From the NCBI GenBank assembly GCA_029008005.1, contig JAQXIX010000029.1:1-64000 (forward strand): a DNA stretch of 64,000 bases, written 5' to 3'. The position numbers and the translations under genes are program-made. Positions 1-10,487 of the stretch are shown one piece after another; the first letter of the stretch is position 1, and the number at the start of each line of letters is the position of its first letter. The notes under the pieces are model-generated. The model was not told where the DNA came from. It did no database searches and saw only the letters and a list, made by a program, of their open reading frames with translations. Origin of the DNA: Bacillota bacterium. Its GTDB lineage: Bacteria; Bacillota; Clostridia; Peptostreptococcales; Anaerovoracaceae.

Positions 1-100
1 CGCTCTATTATAATAAGTGAAAAAACATGCGATATTTTAGAGGAATCTGTGGTTTGATGTATATTTATGCGTTTTTGATGACTGTGAAATTTGAAGATAT

Positions 101-114
101 AGAACATTTGTTTG
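101..114 (+). promoter_or_regulatory. Putative LexA (SOS) box upstream of uvrB
   Basis: The 14 bases AGAACATTTGTTTG match 12 of 14 positions of the Firmicutes SOS box CGAACRNRYGTTYG, with the GAAC and GTTT halves intact. It overlaps the -35 hexamer at 112-117, so bound LexA would block the promoter. uvrB and uvrA are classic SOS genes. The site was found by eye and binding is inferred. Confidence 0.6.
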
Positions 115-140
115 CGATGCTACGACTAGTATGGTATACT
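112..140 (+). promoter_or_regulatory. Sigma-70-type promoter of uvrBA
   Basis: TTGCGA at 112-117 and TATACT at 135-140 are separated by 17 bases. This is the best -35/-10 pair between the window edge and the first gene. The putative SOS box overlaps its -35. Transcription would start about 100 bases before the uvrB ATG. Confidence 0.55.
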
Positions 141-249
141 GTTATAGTTAAAAATGGTGGTTGAGAGTGTTCATAACGCTTTGTATAATATAGAAGATAA
201 TCGCTTATTTTTAGCTGATTTTATACCGATAAGAAAGGAGGACACGTAC

Positions 250-2235
250 ATGCCTGAATTCAAAATTGTATCTGACTACAAGTTAATGGGCGATCAGCCG
301 CAGGCGGTAGAAAAGATCGCAGACGGGATATTGCAAGGGAAGCGAGCTCAGACACTGATGGGTGTAACAGGTTCCGGTAAGACATTTACCATGGCCAATA
401 TCATCGAGCGTGTCCAGAAACCTACCCTGGTCATCAGCCATAATAAGACACTGGCTGCACAGCTTCACGGAGAATTCAAGGAGTTCTTCCCTGAGAATGC
501 AGTGGAGTATTTTGTGTCCTACTACGATTACTACCAGCCGGAGGCCTACGTGGCATCAACAGACACATATATTGAGAAGGATTCCGATATAAATTCGGAA
601 ATAGAAAAACTGAGACACTCGGCAACAGCAGCTCTTTCGGAGAGGCGAGATGTAATAATCGTTGCCAGTGTTTCATGCATATATGGGCTCGGAAGCCCGG
701 TAGATTACGAAAACCAGGTGATTTCCCTGAGACCCGGCATGGAAAAAGACCGTCAGGAGCTTTTGCGTAAACTGGTGGATATTCAGTACACTAGAAACGA
801 TATGGCCTTCGAAAGAGGGAATTTCCGTGTTCGCGGAGATGTGGTTGACGTGTATCCGGCAGGCGCCGAAAATGCCGTCAGAATCGAGCTGTTCGGAGAT
901 GAGATAGAGCAGATTAAGGAAATGAATCCCCTGACAGGAGAGATTCTCGGTATAAGAAATCACGTGGCTATTTATCCGGCATCACATTATGTTTCAACGC
1001 CGGAGCAGATTGAAGCCGCTGCAAAATCCATAAACGAAGAACTGGAGGAACGCATTCAGTGGTTCCGGGACAGAGGTAAGCTCATTGAAGCTCAGCGTAT
1101 AGAACAGAGAACGAGATATGATGTTGAAATGCTTCGTGAAGTAGGAACATGCAAGGGCATTGAAAATTATTCGCGTCACCTTGTAGGCCTGCCCCCGGGA
1201 AGCAGACCATATACCCTTATTGACTATATACCCGATGATTTTCTGATAATAATAGACGAATCTCATGTTATGCTGCCTCAGCTGAGAGCCATGTACAACG
1301 GAGACAGAGCGCGAAAGAGCTCTCTTGTTGATTTCGGCTTCAGACTGCCTTCGGCGCTGGATAACAGACCTTTGAAATTCGAAGAGTTTAACAGCCTGGT
1401 GAATCAGATTGTTTACGTGAGTGCAACGCCGGCGCAATATGAGAAGGAAGAAAGCGGCGGAATTTCCGCTGAACAGATAATAAGACCGACGGGGCTTCTG
1501 GATCCTGTAATCGAAACACATTCGACAGAGGGGCAGATTGACCATCTGATCGGGGAAATAAACAAGGTTACGGCCGAAGGTGACAGAGTCCTTGTCACCA
1601 CTCTGACTAAAAAAATGGCAGAGAGTCTGACGGATTATCTCAAGGGCGCCGGAATTAAAGTGCGCTACCTCCATTCGGAGATAGATACACTGGAAAGACT
1701 TGAGATTATCAGGGATTTACGTCTCGGTGAGTTTGATGTTCTAGTGGGTATCAATCTTTTGAGAGAAGGCCTTGATATTCCGGAAGTTTCAATGGTTGCA
1801 ATACTTGATGCCGACAAGGAGGGTTTCCTTAGAACGGAAACATCCCTGATACAGACTATAGGCAGAGCTGCCAGAAACGATCACAGTAAAGTAATCATGT
1901 ACTGTGACAGAATAAGTGATGCCATGAGAGCGGCAATGGATGAAACAGGGAGAAGGCGTGAAATCCAGGAGCAGTACAACAGAGAACACGGTATCGTTCC
2001 CAAGAGTGTCAGGAAAGGTGTACGTCAGGTTATCGAGGCGACTAAGGTTGCCGAAGACAGTGCCGAGTACGATTCCTTCCTGGCGGGACGCAAACCTGAG
2101 GAACTTACAGGCAAAGAGCTTAAGGACTATGTGAAGAAGCTGGAAAAAGAAATGAAACAGGCAGCTGCAGACCTGCAGTTTGAACAGGCTGCGATGCTGA
2201 GAGATCTGGTGTTTGAGTACAAATCCCGGATGTAG
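250..2235 (+). CDS. uvrB: Excinuclease ABC subunit UvrB
   Basis: Cytoplasmic DNA-damage recognition helicase of nucleotide excision repair; it is loaded by UvrA, then recruits UvrC for dual incision. The 661-residue length is normal for the family. Visible features are the Walker A motif GVTGSGKT (residues 38-45), the Tyr-rich beta-hairpin segment ([10 protein letters not shown]) that inserts between DNA strands, a DESH Walker B in place of the DEAD box, helicase motif VI near QTIGRAARN, and a C-terminal UVR motif that contacts UvrC. The start chosen is the ATG at 250, preceded by AAAGGAGG; a longer reading from 154 adds 32 residues with no homology look and no ribosome site. uvrA follows after 12 bases, so the two form an operon. 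Confidence 0.97.
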   Translation: MPEFKIVSDYKLMGDQPQAVEKIADGILQGKRAQTLMGVTGSGKTFTMANIIERVQKPTLVISHNKTLAAQLHGEFKEFFPENAVEYFVSYYDYYQPEAYVASTDTYIEKDSDINSEIEKLRHSATAALSERRDVIIVASVSCIYGLGSPVDYENQVISLRPGMEKDRQELLRKLVDIQYTRNDMAFERGNFRVRGDVVDVYPAGAENAVRIELFGDEIEQIKEMNPLTGEILGIRNHVAIYPASHYVSTPEQIEAAAKSINEELEERIQWFRDRGKLIEAQRIEQRTRYDVEMLREVGTCKGIENYSRHLVGLPPGSRPYTLIDYIPDDFLIIIDESHVMLPQLRAMYNGDRARKSSLVDFGFRLPSALDNRPLKFEEFNSLVNQIVYVSATPAQYEKEESGGISAEQIIRPTGLLDPVIETHSTEGQIDHLIGEINKVTAEGDRVLVTTLTKKMAESLTDYLKGAGIKVRYLHSEIDTLERLEIIRDLRLGEFDVLVGINLLREGLDIPEVSMVAILDADKEGFLRTETSLIQTIGRAARNDHSKVIMYCDRISDAMRAAMDETGRRREIQEQYNREHGIVPKSVRKGVRQVIEATKVAEDSAEYDSFLAGRKPEELTGKELKDYVKKLEKEMKQAAADLQFEQAAMLRDLVFEYKSRM

Positions 2236-2247
2236 GAGTGTTGCATA

Positions 2248-5106
2248 ATGACAAAAGAAATAGTAATAAAAGGGGCTAATGAAAACAACCTGAGGAAGCT
2301 GGATGTTACAATTCCCCGGGATAAGATGGTGGTTCTGACAGGTCTTTCGGGAAGCGGCAAGAGCTCTCTGGCTTTCGATACGATTTATGCGGAGGGACAG
2401 AGAAAGTATATGGAAAGTCTCTCGTCTTACGCCAGACAGTTTCTGGGACAGATGGAAAAGCCCGATGTCGAAAGTATTGAGGGACTTTCACCTGCAATAA
2501 GTATCGACCAGAAGACGACTAATCACAATCCGAGATCCACAGTAGGAACTGTAACGGAGATATATGATTATCTGAGACTGATGTATGCCAGAATCGGTAT
2601 ACCTCACTGCCCTGTCTGCGGAAGGGAAATCACAAGTCAGACAGTCGATCAGATAGTGGAGTTCCTTATTGACGAGGGAGAAGGGACGAAGCTGACAGTT
2701 CTGGCTCCCGTTGTCAGACAGCGCAAAGGAACACACGAGAAATTACTGGACAGAATCAGGAGAGAAGGTTTCACAAGAGTCAGAGTTGACGGAGAAATCA
2801 GGCTTCTGGAAGAAGATGAAATTAAACTGGAGAAGACGTATAAACATACCATAGAGATTGTTATTGACAGAATCAAAGTGCGCGATGGAATTTCGGGAAG
2901 ACTTGCCGAGGCGTGTGAGCTGGCTGTTTCTCAGGGTGACGGGCTTGTTCAGGTAATAGTGGATAAAGGCGGAAATGCAGATGGCGGAGCTGTGGAAGAA
3001 AAGACTTTCAGCACTTCTCTCTCGTGCCCGGAACACGGAGTAAGTATCGAGGAGCTTGAGCCGAGAATGTTTTCTTTCAACAATCCTCTCGGTGCATGTC
3101 CGGAGTGTAAGGGTCTGGGATATATTCAGAGTATCGATCCGGATCTGCTTATTCCCGATCAGAGTAAAAGCATAATTGATAAGGCTCTGGGAAATGCATT
3201 CTCGACTATGGAGTACACAAGCTATTACTGGCAGGTAATCAAGGCTCTCGCTGATAAATATGACGTGGATCTGGAGATTCCTTTCGAGCAGTTGAATGAC
3301 AGCTTCAAAGAAGCGCTGCTTTACGGAACAGGTGATGAAGAACTTGTTTACGACTATACAAACAGAGCCGGAATGGTTCAGCACAGGCATCATACCTTCG
3401 AGGGAATTATCCCTAACCTGGAGAGAAGGTATCAGGAGTCCACATCAGACTGGATTAAAGGTAAAATCGAACAGTATATGAACGCAACAGTCTGCAGTTC
3501 ATGCGGTGGGGAGAAATTGAGGCCGGAGCTTCTGGCTGTAACAGTATGCGGCAAAAATATAATGGAATTCTGTCATCTGTCCGTTTCACAGGCACTTGAC
3601 TTTCTCGATGAAATTGAAGGGCACATGGACGAAAACCGGTTGAAGATTGCCGGAGAAATAATCAGAGAAATACGCGGAAGACTTCGTTTTCTTTCCAATG
3701 TCGGGCTTGATTATCTGACATTAAGCAGAGCCGCAAGCACTTTGTCAGGAGGAGAGTCTCAGAGAATCAGACTTGCAACGCAGATCGGCTCCGGACTTGT
3801 AGGTGTGACGTACATTCTCGATGAGCCGAGTATCGGTCTCCATCAGAAGGACAACGAGAAGCTGCTGAAGTCACTCAGACGACTTACGGATATCGGTAAT
3901 ACGCTTATCATTGTGGAACATGATGAGGACACAATGTATGCAGCAGATCATATAATAGATATCGGACCGGGAGCGGGAGTTCACGGAGGCAGACTTGTTG
4001 CACAGGGAACTGTTGATGACATCAAGGCGTGCCCTGAATCAGTGACAGGTCAGTTTCTCAGCGGCCGAAGGTCTATTTCCGTACCGGAAGCAAGACGCCC
4101 GGGAAACGGTGAGCACATAGTGGTTCGCGGAGCTTCCGAAAACAACCTTAAAGACATAGATGTGAAAATACCCCTCGGAAAAATCGTCTGCATAACGGGA
4201 GTTTCCGGTTCGGGCAAAAGCTCTCTTGTTAACGGGATTCTCTACAAGGCAGCGGCATCTGAGTTGAATCGCGCCAAGGAAAAGCCGGGAAAACACAGAG
4301 GAATCGAAGGGCTGGAGCATGTTGATAAAGTTATTGATATTGACCAGAAGCCTATCGGCAAGACACCTCGTTCTAACCCGGCAACATATACAGGCGTGTT
4401 TACTCATATCCGTGATCTTTTCGCCAGCCTTCCTGAGGCGAAAATGAGGGGATACGGCAAAGGCCGGTTCAGCTTTAACGTTAAAGGCGGCAGGTGTGAG
4501 GCATGCAAAGGTGACGGAATCGTCAAGATTGAGATGCTGTTCCTGCCTGATGTTTACATTCCCTGTGATGTGTGCAAAGGAAAAAGATACAATCGCGAAA
4601 CTCTGGAGGTTAAATACAAGGGCAAGAGCATTTTCGACGTTCTCGATATGAATGTCAGTGAGGCTCTTGAGTTTTTCAGGAACCACCCGGCTATATCCAG
4701 ACAGCTGCAGACACTTGAAGATGTCGGACTGGGATACATCAAGCTCGGACAGCCGAGCACACAGCTTTCGGGCGGTGAGGCTCAGCGAATCAAGCTGGCG
4801 TCGGAGCTTTCGAAGAAAAGTACGGGAAGGACTTTATATATACTTGACGAACCTACTACAGGCTTACATTTCGCGGATGTTGAGAAACTCATCGGGATTC
4901 TCGACAGGCTGGCGGATGCAGGAAACACCGTAGTTGTAATAGAGCATAACCTCGATGTGATTAAGAGAGCCGACCATATAATAGACCTGGGACCTGACGG
5001 CGGTTTCAGAGGCGGAACCATTGTCGCAGAGGGAACTCCGGAGGAAGTGGCGCGTTGCGAAGGCTCGTATACAGGACGTTTCATGGCTAAGATGATGGGA
5101 TTATAA
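2248..5106 (+). CDS. uvrA: Excinuclease ABC subunit UvrA
   Basis: Damage-sensing ABC ATPase of nucleotide excision repair; as a dimer it scans DNA and hands lesions to UvrB. At 952 residues it is full length. It has two ABC modules: a first Walker [10 protein letters not shown] (residues 32-40) and a second GVSGSGKSS further on, each with its own signature motif (LSGGESQR and LSGGEAQR) and a DEP Walker B. Zinc-finger cysteine pairs appear as CPVCGRE, CPECKG and CEACKG/CDVCKG. The ATG at 2248 follows AGGAG and lies 12 bases after uvrB, so it is probably co-transcribed from the SOS-box promoter. Confidence 0.97.
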   Translation: MTKEIVIKGANENNLRKLDVTIPRDKMVVLTGLSGSGKSSLAFDTIYAEGQRKYMESLSSYARQFLGQMEKPDVESIEGLSPAISIDQKTTNHNPRSTVGTVTEIYDYLRLMYARIGIPHCPVCGREITSQTVDQIVEFLIDEGEGTKLTVLAPVVRQRKGTHEKLLDRIRREGFTRVRVDGEIRLLEEDEIKLEKTYKHTIEIVIDRIKVRDGISGRLAEACELAVSQGDGLVQVIVDKGGNADGGAVEEKTFSTSLSCPEHGVSIEELEPRMFSFNNPLGACPECKGLGYIQSIDPDLLIPDQSKSIIDKALGNAFSTMEYTSYYWQVIKALADKYDVDLEIPFEQLNDSFKEALLYGTGDEELVYDYTNRAGMVQHRHHTFEGIIPNLERRYQESTSDWIKGKIEQYMNATVCSSCGGEKLRPELLAVTVCGKNIMEFCHLSVSQALDFLDEIEGHMDENRLKIAGEIIREIRGRLRFLSNVGLDYLTLSRAASTLSGGESQRIRLATQIGSGLVGVTYILDEPSIGLHQKDNEKLLKSLRRLTDIGNTLIIVEHDEDTMYAADHIIDIGPGAGVHGGRLVAQGTVDDIKACPESVTGQFLSGRRSISVPEARRPGNGEHIVVRGASENNLKDIDVKIPLGKIVCITGVSGSGKSSLVNGILYKAAASELNRAKEKPGKHRGIEGLEHVDKVIDIDQKPIGKTPRSNPATYTGVFTHIRDLFASLPEAKMRGYGKGRFSFNVKGGRCEACKGDGIVKIEMLFLPDVYIPCDVCKGKRYNRETLEVKYKGKSIFDVLDMNVSEALEFFRNHPAISRQLQTLEDVGLGYIKLGQPSTQLSGGEAQRIKLASELSKKSTGRTLYILDEPTTGLHFADVEKLIGILDRLADAGNTVVVIEHNLDVIKRADHIIDLGPDGGFRGGTIVAEGTPEEVARCEGSYTGRFMAKMMGL

Positions 5107-5163
5107 ACGTTGATTTAAGCTTGATTGTGGTGTAGAATGGCACTTAAGAGCAAGGAGGCAGAC

Positions 5164-6591
5164 ATGATTGAAAAAATAAACCTGAGCATGCTGACAGATT
5201 TCTATGAGATTACCATGGCAAACGGATATTTCGAAGCCGGCATGAGTGATGATATAGCGTATTTTGATATGTTTTTCAGAAGGATTCCCGATGAAGGCGG
5301 ATATGCTATTATGGCAGGGCTGGAGCAGGTTATCGAATATCTCAAAGGTCTTGAATTTACAGACGAGGATATTGAGTATCTGAGAGGAAAGAATATCTTC
5401 AGTGAGAAATTTCTCGAGTACCTTGGAAATTTCAAATTCGCATGTGATGTATGGGCTGTTCCCGAAGGAACACCGATTTTTCCTTATGAACCGATTATTA
5501 CGGTCAGAGGACCTGTTATGCAGGCTCAGTTTGTTGAGACAATGATACTTCTTATCATTAATCACCAGAGTCTTATTGCCACTAAGGCCAGCAGAATTGT
5601 AAGGGCTGCAGAGGGCAGACCGGTAATGGAATTCGGAACAAGACGTTCCCACAGTACGGCTGCTGCAGTTTACGGTGCGAGAGCATCTTACATCGGAGGA
5701 TGTGCAGGTACGGCGTGTACAATTGCCGACAGGGAATTCGGAACACCGGCACTGGGAACCATGGCTCACAGCTGGGTTCAGATGTTTGACAATGAGTACG
5801 AAGCCTTTAAGACTTACACGGAAATATACCCGACAAATGCGACACTGCTCGTAGATACGTATAATGTTCTCAAGTCGGGAGTTCCGGCGGCTATCAAGGT
5901 GTTTAAGGAACTTGACCCGCCGAGCAAAGGCATCAGAATAGACAGCGGAGACATCGCTTATCTCACGAAGAAGGCCAGAAAAATGCTTGATGATGCAGGC
6001 CTTGAAGACTGCAAGATTGTTGTATCCAATTCACTGGATGAATATATTATCAGAGACGTTATTCAGGAAGGCGCATGTATTGATTCCTTTGGAGTTGGCG
6101 AGAGAATGATTACTGCCAAATCAGAGCCTGTTTTCGGAGGAGTATACAAGCTGGCAGCTGTTGAAGTTGACGGAAAGCTTATTCCTAAAATCAAAGTAAG
6201 CGAAAACGTGGAAAAAATTACGACTCCGGGATTTAAGACTTTGTACAGACTCTTTGATAAAGATACGAACAGAGCTCTTTGCGATATTATTGCCTTTGAC
6301 GGAGAGGAAATACCGGAACAGGATGAATACGAAATATTCGACCCTAACGCAGTGTGGAAGAGAAAGAAAATAAGCAATTACTACGTGAAGAATCTGAGAA
6401 AACAGATTTTCAGTAAGGGTGAGTGTGTCTACGAATCACCGTCTATTAACGAGATTAAGAAATACTGTGCAGAGCAGCTGGAGCTTATGTGGGACGAAAT
6501 GAAGAGATTTGAAAATCCGCAGACATATTATGTGGATCTGTCTCCGGATTTGTGGAAGCTTAAGAATGACATGATTGAAGGTGCTAAATAG
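5164..6591 (+). CDS. pncB: Nicotinate phosphoribosyltransferase
   Basis: Converts nicotinate and PRPP, with ATP, into nicotinate mononucleotide in the NAD salvage pathway; cytoplasmic. The 475-residue protein shows the family N-terminal pattern LTDFYEITMANGYF, the FGTRRSHS segment, and the GTMAHSW motif containing the histidine that is phosphorylated in this family. The start is the ATG at 5164, which has AGGAGG five bases upstream; a TTG at 5125 in frame has no such site. It lies 57 bases after uvrA without an obvious terminator and may be read through from the uvrBA promoter. Its 3' end is one base from the end of the convergent AraC gene. Confidence 0.95.
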   Translation: MIEKINLSMLTDFYEITMANGYFEAGMSDDIAYFDMFFRRIPDEGGYAIMAGLEQVIEYLKGLEFTDEDIEYLRGKNIFSEKFLEYLGNFKFACDVWAVPEGTPIFPYEPIITVRGPVMQAQFVETMILLIINHQSLIATKASRIVRAAEGRPVMEFGTRRSHSTAAAVYGARASYIGGCAGTACTIADREFGTPALGTMAHSWVQMFDNEYEAFKTYTEIYPTNATLLVDTYNVLKSGVPAAIKVFKELDPPSKGIRIDSGDIAYLTKKARKMLDDAGLEDCKIVVSNSLDEYIIRDVIQEGACIDSFGVGERMITAKSEPVFGGVYKLAAVEVDGKLIPKIKVSENVEKITTPGFKTLYRLFDKDTNRALCDIIAFDGEEIPEQDEYEIFDPNAVWKRKKISNYYVKNLRKQIFSKGECVYESPSINEIKKYCAEQLELMWDEMKRFENPQTYYVDLSPDLWKLKNDMIEGAK

Positions 6592-6592
6592 T

Positions 6593-7561
6593 TTACGGCA
6601 TCAGAGCAGGTGAAAGAGTTTTTTCAATATGCCATCTGCTTATATATTCTTTAACGAATGAAGCGGCATCGCTATCGGAATAAGTAACGGTAGCGGTGCT
6701 TTTCTCGTTTCTGACACAATCTCTGTAATATTCATTGTAAATCTTTCTGTGCTCCGTCGGCGTGCGACCCCACATATCCTTAAATGATGCGTAGAAATAT
6801 TTCGGATCCGAAAAACCGCATTCGAAAGAAATCTCAGAATTTGGCATATCAGTTTCAAGCAGCAGTTTCTCGGCATAGTAGCAGCGTATGTAGCTGATCA
6901 TGTTGCTGAAGCTTGAAAAAACCGTTTTACCGATAAACTGGGAAAAATAGTTTCTGTTTATGTTTTCTTTTTTCGCTATATTGGAAATGGAAATTTTTTC
7001 TCTGAAATTCTGAAGGCAGTATTCCAGCACTCTGTCGAACCGTTCATAAAGGTCCGGGTTCATATAATCATCCTGGTTTTCGTAATTGAACCAGTTGAAA
7101 TACTGGATGATTGTATCGAGAAGATGATTAAGAGGCGCAGCGTATTTCTCCGGAGAAGTGCAATCGGTAAAAAATTCATATGAAAGTGAAAGGACAATAT
7201 CTTTGACGATTGCCATAGGAGCTTCCTGATATGGAAACAGGTGATTGCTTTCACAGGAGAACAGCATGTGGGAAGTTGTCTCCCAGTTGTCAAATCGCGA
7301 CAGATCGACATGAAAGAGCAGGGTTGTGTTATGGCAGTCGGACCATATGCGGTGAATGTCCTCATGATCGATCGAATGAATCTGGCCTTCGGAGATAGTG
7401 TATTTCTGATCTGCGGCTTCCATGTTAACAGAACCCTCAAGGCAGTAAATAAGTTCGAGCTCATTTTTATGCCTGTGGGGAAGGAGTTTTTTTATATGAA
7501 GAAGCTCCGCCTGAAAGGGCTGATCATTCTTGTATTTCAGTTGATAATTGTTGAGTCTCAT
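6593..7561 (-). CDS. AraC-family transcriptional regulator with cupin sensor
   Basis: DNA-binding regulator of about 322 residues. The N-terminal part has a cupin-like segment (HRHKNELELIYCLEGSV) for effector sensing. The C-terminal 100 residues carry the two helix-turn-helix motifs of AraC proteins, ending in the signature around FSDPKYFYASFKDMWGRTP. The ATG at 7561 is used here; a TTG at 7597 would add 12 residues, and neither has a good ribosome site, so the start is uncertain. The gene is divergent from the saccharopine-dehydrogenase-like gene at 7738, which is its most likely target; the 176 bases between them probably hold both promoters. Effector unknown. Confidence 0.88.
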   Translation of the reverse strand: MRLNNYQLKYKNDQPFQAELLHIKKLLPHRHKNELELIYCLEGSVNMEAADQKYTISEGQIHSIDHEDIHRIWSDCHNTTLLFHVDLSRFDNWETTSHMLFSCESNHLFPYQEAPMAIVKDIVLSLSYEFFTDCTSPEKYAAPLNHLLDTIIQYFNWFNYENQDDYMNPDLYERFDRVLEYCLQNFREKISISNIAKKENINRNYFSQFIGKTVFSSFSNMISYIRCYYAEKLLLETDMPNSEISFECGFSDPKYFYASFKDMWGRTPTEHRKIYNEYYRDCVRNEKSTATVTYSDSDAASFVKEYISRWHIEKTLSPALMP

Positions 7562-7737
7562 GGTTATTATGATACAACAAAGGTGGTTTATAGTCAAATT
7601 TTAGATAAAAAACATTTATTGTAATAAAAAATAGCTATAGAAGAAGCGGTATTCCTGGTGGATAATTTTTTTGTAAGAAAAAGCTAGCTGTAAAAACTCA
7701 TGAAACAGAAGAACACAAACAAAGGAGATGTTAATCC

Positions 7738-9042
7738 ATGGGAAAAAAAGTTTTAGTATTAGGAACAGGCGCACAGGGAACAACGGTAGTAAAGAGACTG
7801 GACAGGGAACCGAATGTTGATAAGGTTATCTGCGCAGACTATGATGAAGCCGCTGCGAAGGAGCTTGCCTCTGAGATGACAAAGGCAGAAGGCTGCTTCG
7901 TGGATGCGGGAAAGAAAGAAGAAATCGTTCCGCTGATTGAGGGCTGCGACCTTGTTGTTAATGCTCTCCCGCTGGAATTCGGAATCAATGTTATAGAGGC
8001 TGCGCTTGAAGCAAAGTGCAACTATCAGGATTTCGCAGCACCTGAAGGCTTTGAGGAAACCTGGGAAAAATGCATGCACAAGCTTCTTACTGAATACGAT
8101 AAAAAGTTTAAGGAAATCGGTAAACTGGCAATAATGGGAACAGGTTCGGCACCGGGAACCATGTGTGTAGTTGCCCGTGACACAATGAAAGACATTGATG
8201 AATGCGACACAATTTACATGCTTGTTTACGAAGGTGTGGAAGCTAAGCGTTTCCAACCGTACTGGTGGTCACCTCAGGTGGCGCTTAACGATATGGACGA
8301 CCTTCCTGTTGCATACATCAATGATGAAATCGTGAACACGAAACCTTTCTCACTTCCGGTTGTAAGAAATTACGATTATGTCGGATATCCTGTGAAATTC
8401 GTTGAACACGCTCATGATGAACCGTTCTATATGGGAAGAAACAGCAAAACATTATTCAAGGGCGCACATAATATTTACTTCAAGTACGGTGGAGTTGGAG
8501 TTGAATTCGCGGAACCTCTGGCAAGAGCCGGACTGCTTAAGAGAACTCCGGTTGAAGTTGACGGACAGATGGTTAATACACACAATGTGATTCTCAGTGC
8601 ATTGCCTAAACCTCCGCGTTTCGCGCATGAAATCAAAGAGATTCTCGATGAAGGTCTTGTGACCGATAACGGTGCATTCGTTGTTGAAGCAATAGGTAAA
8701 AAGGACGGAAAACCAGTAAGAGTAGAATCGCATCTGTCCGCTCCGGGATTCGCTGAATCCTATGAAAAATTCGGTGTTTCCGGGGAGCAGTACCTGACAG
8801 GCCAGGGCGGATTCCTGTTTACAAAGCTTTTTGTAAATGATAAGATGAGTCAGACCGGATTCATATCATCGGATATGCTTACGGAAGAAGAAAATGACCA
8901 GTATCTTGAATGGGCAAAAGAACTTGAAATTACAATCGAAAGACGATTTGTATATGATGATCCGTATTTCGAAAAAGAAGAGGGTCCTAAGGAATTTAAG
9001 CCTTGGTGGGACGGTCCTACCGTTACACCGGTAGAACTTTAA
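7738..9042 (+). CDS. Saccharopine dehydrogenase-like oxidoreductase
   Basis: NAD(P)-dependent enzyme of the saccharopine dehydrogenase / carboxynorspermidine synthase family, 434 residues. The N-terminal Rossmann fold is shown by VLVLGTGAQG (nucleotide-binding glycines at residues 9, 11 and 14) and by the acidic residue after beta-2 (CADYD). A second catalytic/dimerisation domain follows. Family members reduce an imine formed between an amine and an aldehyde or oxoacid, or catalyse the reverse reaction; the actual substrate here cannot be told. AAAGGAG precedes the ATG. It stands alone between a divergent AraC gene and a strong terminator at 9082, suggesting a single-gene, inducible unit. No other lysine-pathway gene is adjacent. 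Confidence 0.85.
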   Translation: MGKKVLVLGTGAQGTTVVKRLDREPNVDKVICADYDEAAAKELASEMTKAEGCFVDAGKKEEIVPLIEGCDLVVNALPLEFGINVIEAALEAKCNYQDFAAPEGFEETWEKCMHKLLTEYDKKFKEIGKLAIMGTGSAPGTMCVVARDTMKDIDECDTIYMLVYEGVEAKRFQPYWWSPQVALNDMDDLPVAYINDEIVNTKPFSLPVVRNYDYVGYPVKFVEHAHDEPFYMGRNSKTLFKGAHNIYFKYGGVGVEFAEPLARAGLLKRTPVEVDGQMVNTHNVILSALPKPPRFAHEIKEILDEGLVTDNGAFVVEAIGKKDGKPVRVESHLSAPGFAESYEKFGVSGEQYLTGQGGFLFTKLFVNDKMSQTGFISSDMLTEEENDQYLEWAKELEITIERRFVYDDPYFEKEEGPKEFKPWWDGPTVTPVEL

Positions 9043-9081
9043 CAGACCATAAAATGCTTCGGATGAAGAGAAGTTGTGTGA

Positions 9082-9115
9082 CAGCCCGGCTGGTATTACA
9101 GCCGGGCTGTTTTTT
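9082..9115 (+). terminator. Rho-independent terminator
   Basis: CAGCCCGGCT and AGCCGGGCTG form a 10-bp GC-rich stem with an eight-base loop followed by six T. It ends the saccharopine-dehydrogenase-like transcript 40 bases after its stop codon. Confidence 0.92.
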
Positions 9116-9134
9116 GCCGGAAAGGGTGTAGTAA

Positions 9135-10487
9135 ATGCTGATTGCTGTATTTGTTTTGTTTGTCGGCGGAATGATAACTGTTATAATTGCCGGAAAGTCA
9201 ATGATATGGGCGCTTCTTTTCGGATTGCTTCTTTTCTCCGCAGCCGGAATAAGAAAGCTGGGAATGGGAATTCCCAAAGGACTGAAAGAGTTGGCAATAT
9301 GGAGCAGGGATTCAATCAGAGACTCGCTTGTTGTAATAGAGGTAATGTTTATAATAGGCTTTATTACTGCAGCATGGAGGATTTCGGGCACAATTACGGT
9401 TTTCGTTTACTACGGAATGAAAATAATCATACCGCCGATATTCCTTCTTGCGGCATTTCTGCTTTCATGTCTGTTAAGCTATGCTCTGGGAACATCATTT
9501 GGTGTGGCCGGAACATTAGGTGTGATATTTATGGCTCTTGCCAGAAGCGGCGGAGTCAATCCTGTAATTGCCGCCGGGGTAATTATGTCCGGAATATACT
9601 TCGGAGACAGGGCATCTCCCGTATCGTCAAGTGCCAATATGGTTGCAGGTATAACAGGCACCGATATTATTGCGAATGTTAAGCTGATGATGAAAACAGG
9701 CGCGTTACCACTGGCGATAACAGTTATTGCATATGGAATTATTTCTTTTCTTAATCCGATAAGTCATGTTGACGAGGCTGTCCTGAAATCTTTCGAGGAC
9801 TCGTTCACATTATCTTTATGGGGATTTTTGCCTGCCGTAATAATGCTTCTTCTGCCGCTCCTTAAGGTTGGAATTATTCCTTCCATAGGTGCGAGTGTCG
9901 TTTCAGGTGTCATTGTAGGATGGCTGGTGGAAAAAGTATCGCTGCTGATTGTAATAAAAACACTTGTTTTCGGTTATGAATCGCCGGACGACGGACTCGG
10001 AACCATATTAAACGGAGGTGGTATGTTTTCGATGCTTGAGGTTGTGGCAATTCTGGCAATATCATGTGCCTACTCGGGCATATTCAACAGGACGGATATG
10101 CTGAAAAGTATCCTCATGATTATTGAGAAAGCATGTACGAAAACAGGCCGTTTCTTCGTATCCTTTATGGTAAGCCTGCTGACATGTGTAATATTCTGCA
10201 ATCAGACAATAGCCAGCCTGATGTGTAACGACCTTCTTATGAAACCGTATCTGAATACAGGCGGCAGCAGGCAGGAACTTGCCATAGACATGGAAAATTC
10301 CGTAATCGTAATAGTCGGACTCGTGCCGTGGGCTATAGCGTGCACAGTGCCGCTTACATTTATGGGTGTGGGACTTGAGGCTTTGCCGTGGGCTGTTTAT
10401 CTGTATCTTGTTCCCCTGTGCTATTTCTTTACGAAAGGGCATTGGTTTGAGAATAAAGCTTCCTGCGCAAAAGGCCGAGCTCATTGA
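9135..10487 (+). CDS. NhaC-family Na+/H+ antiporter
   Basis: Integral membrane protein of 450 residues with about a dozen hydrophobic segments. The diagnostic NhaC-family stretches are YALGTSFGVAGTLG and, shortly after, SGIYFGDRASPVSSS, which contain the polar residues of the ion path. Such proteins exchange external protons for sodium, or in some members an organic acid or amino acid pair; the substrate is not provable here. The gene starts 19 bases after the terminator of the upstream gene, so it needs its own promoter, which I could not identify. Its last 59 bases overlap, tail to tail, the 3' end of the minus-strand DUF6382 gene. Confidence 0.85.
   Translation: MLIAVFVLFVGGMITVIIAGKSMIWALLFGLLLFSAAGIRKLGMGIPKGLKELAIWSRDSIRDSLVVIEVMFIIGFITAAWRISGTITVFVYYGMKIIIPPIFLLAAFLLSCLLSYALGTSFGVAGTLGVIFMALARSGGVNPVIAAGVIMSGIYFGDRASPVSSSANMVAGITGTDIIANVKLMMKTGALPLAITVIAYGIISFLNPISHVDEAVLKSFEDSFTLSLWGFLPAVIMLLLPLLKVGIIPSIGASVVSGVIVGWLVEKVSLLIVIKTLVFGYESPDDGLGTILNGGGMFSMLEVVAILAISCAYSGIFNRTDMLKSILMIIEKACTKTGRFFVSFMVSLLTCVIFCNQTIASLMCNDLLMKPYLNTGGSRQELAIDMENSVIVIVGLVPWAIACTVPLTFMGVGLEALPWAVYLYLVPLCYFFTKGHWFENKASCAKGRAH

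Noticed and set aside
154-249. N-terminal extension of UvrB by 32 residues
   Set aside because: No ribosome site before 154, the added sequence does not resemble UvrB, and a strong AAAGGAGG lies just before the ATG at 250.
994-1674. 226-residue minus-strand reading frame within uvrB
   Set aside because: Lies wholly antisense to a well-conserved gene, with no ribosome site and no family resemblance.
7241-7624. 127-residue plus-strand reading frame opposite the AraC gene
   Set aside because: Antisense shadow of the conserved AraC coding sequence; no ribosome site.
7562-7737. A defined promoter in the gap between the AraC gene and the dehydrogenase gene
   Set aside because: Several TTG and TATA-like words are present but none pairs at 16-18 bases, so no specific promoter is reported.
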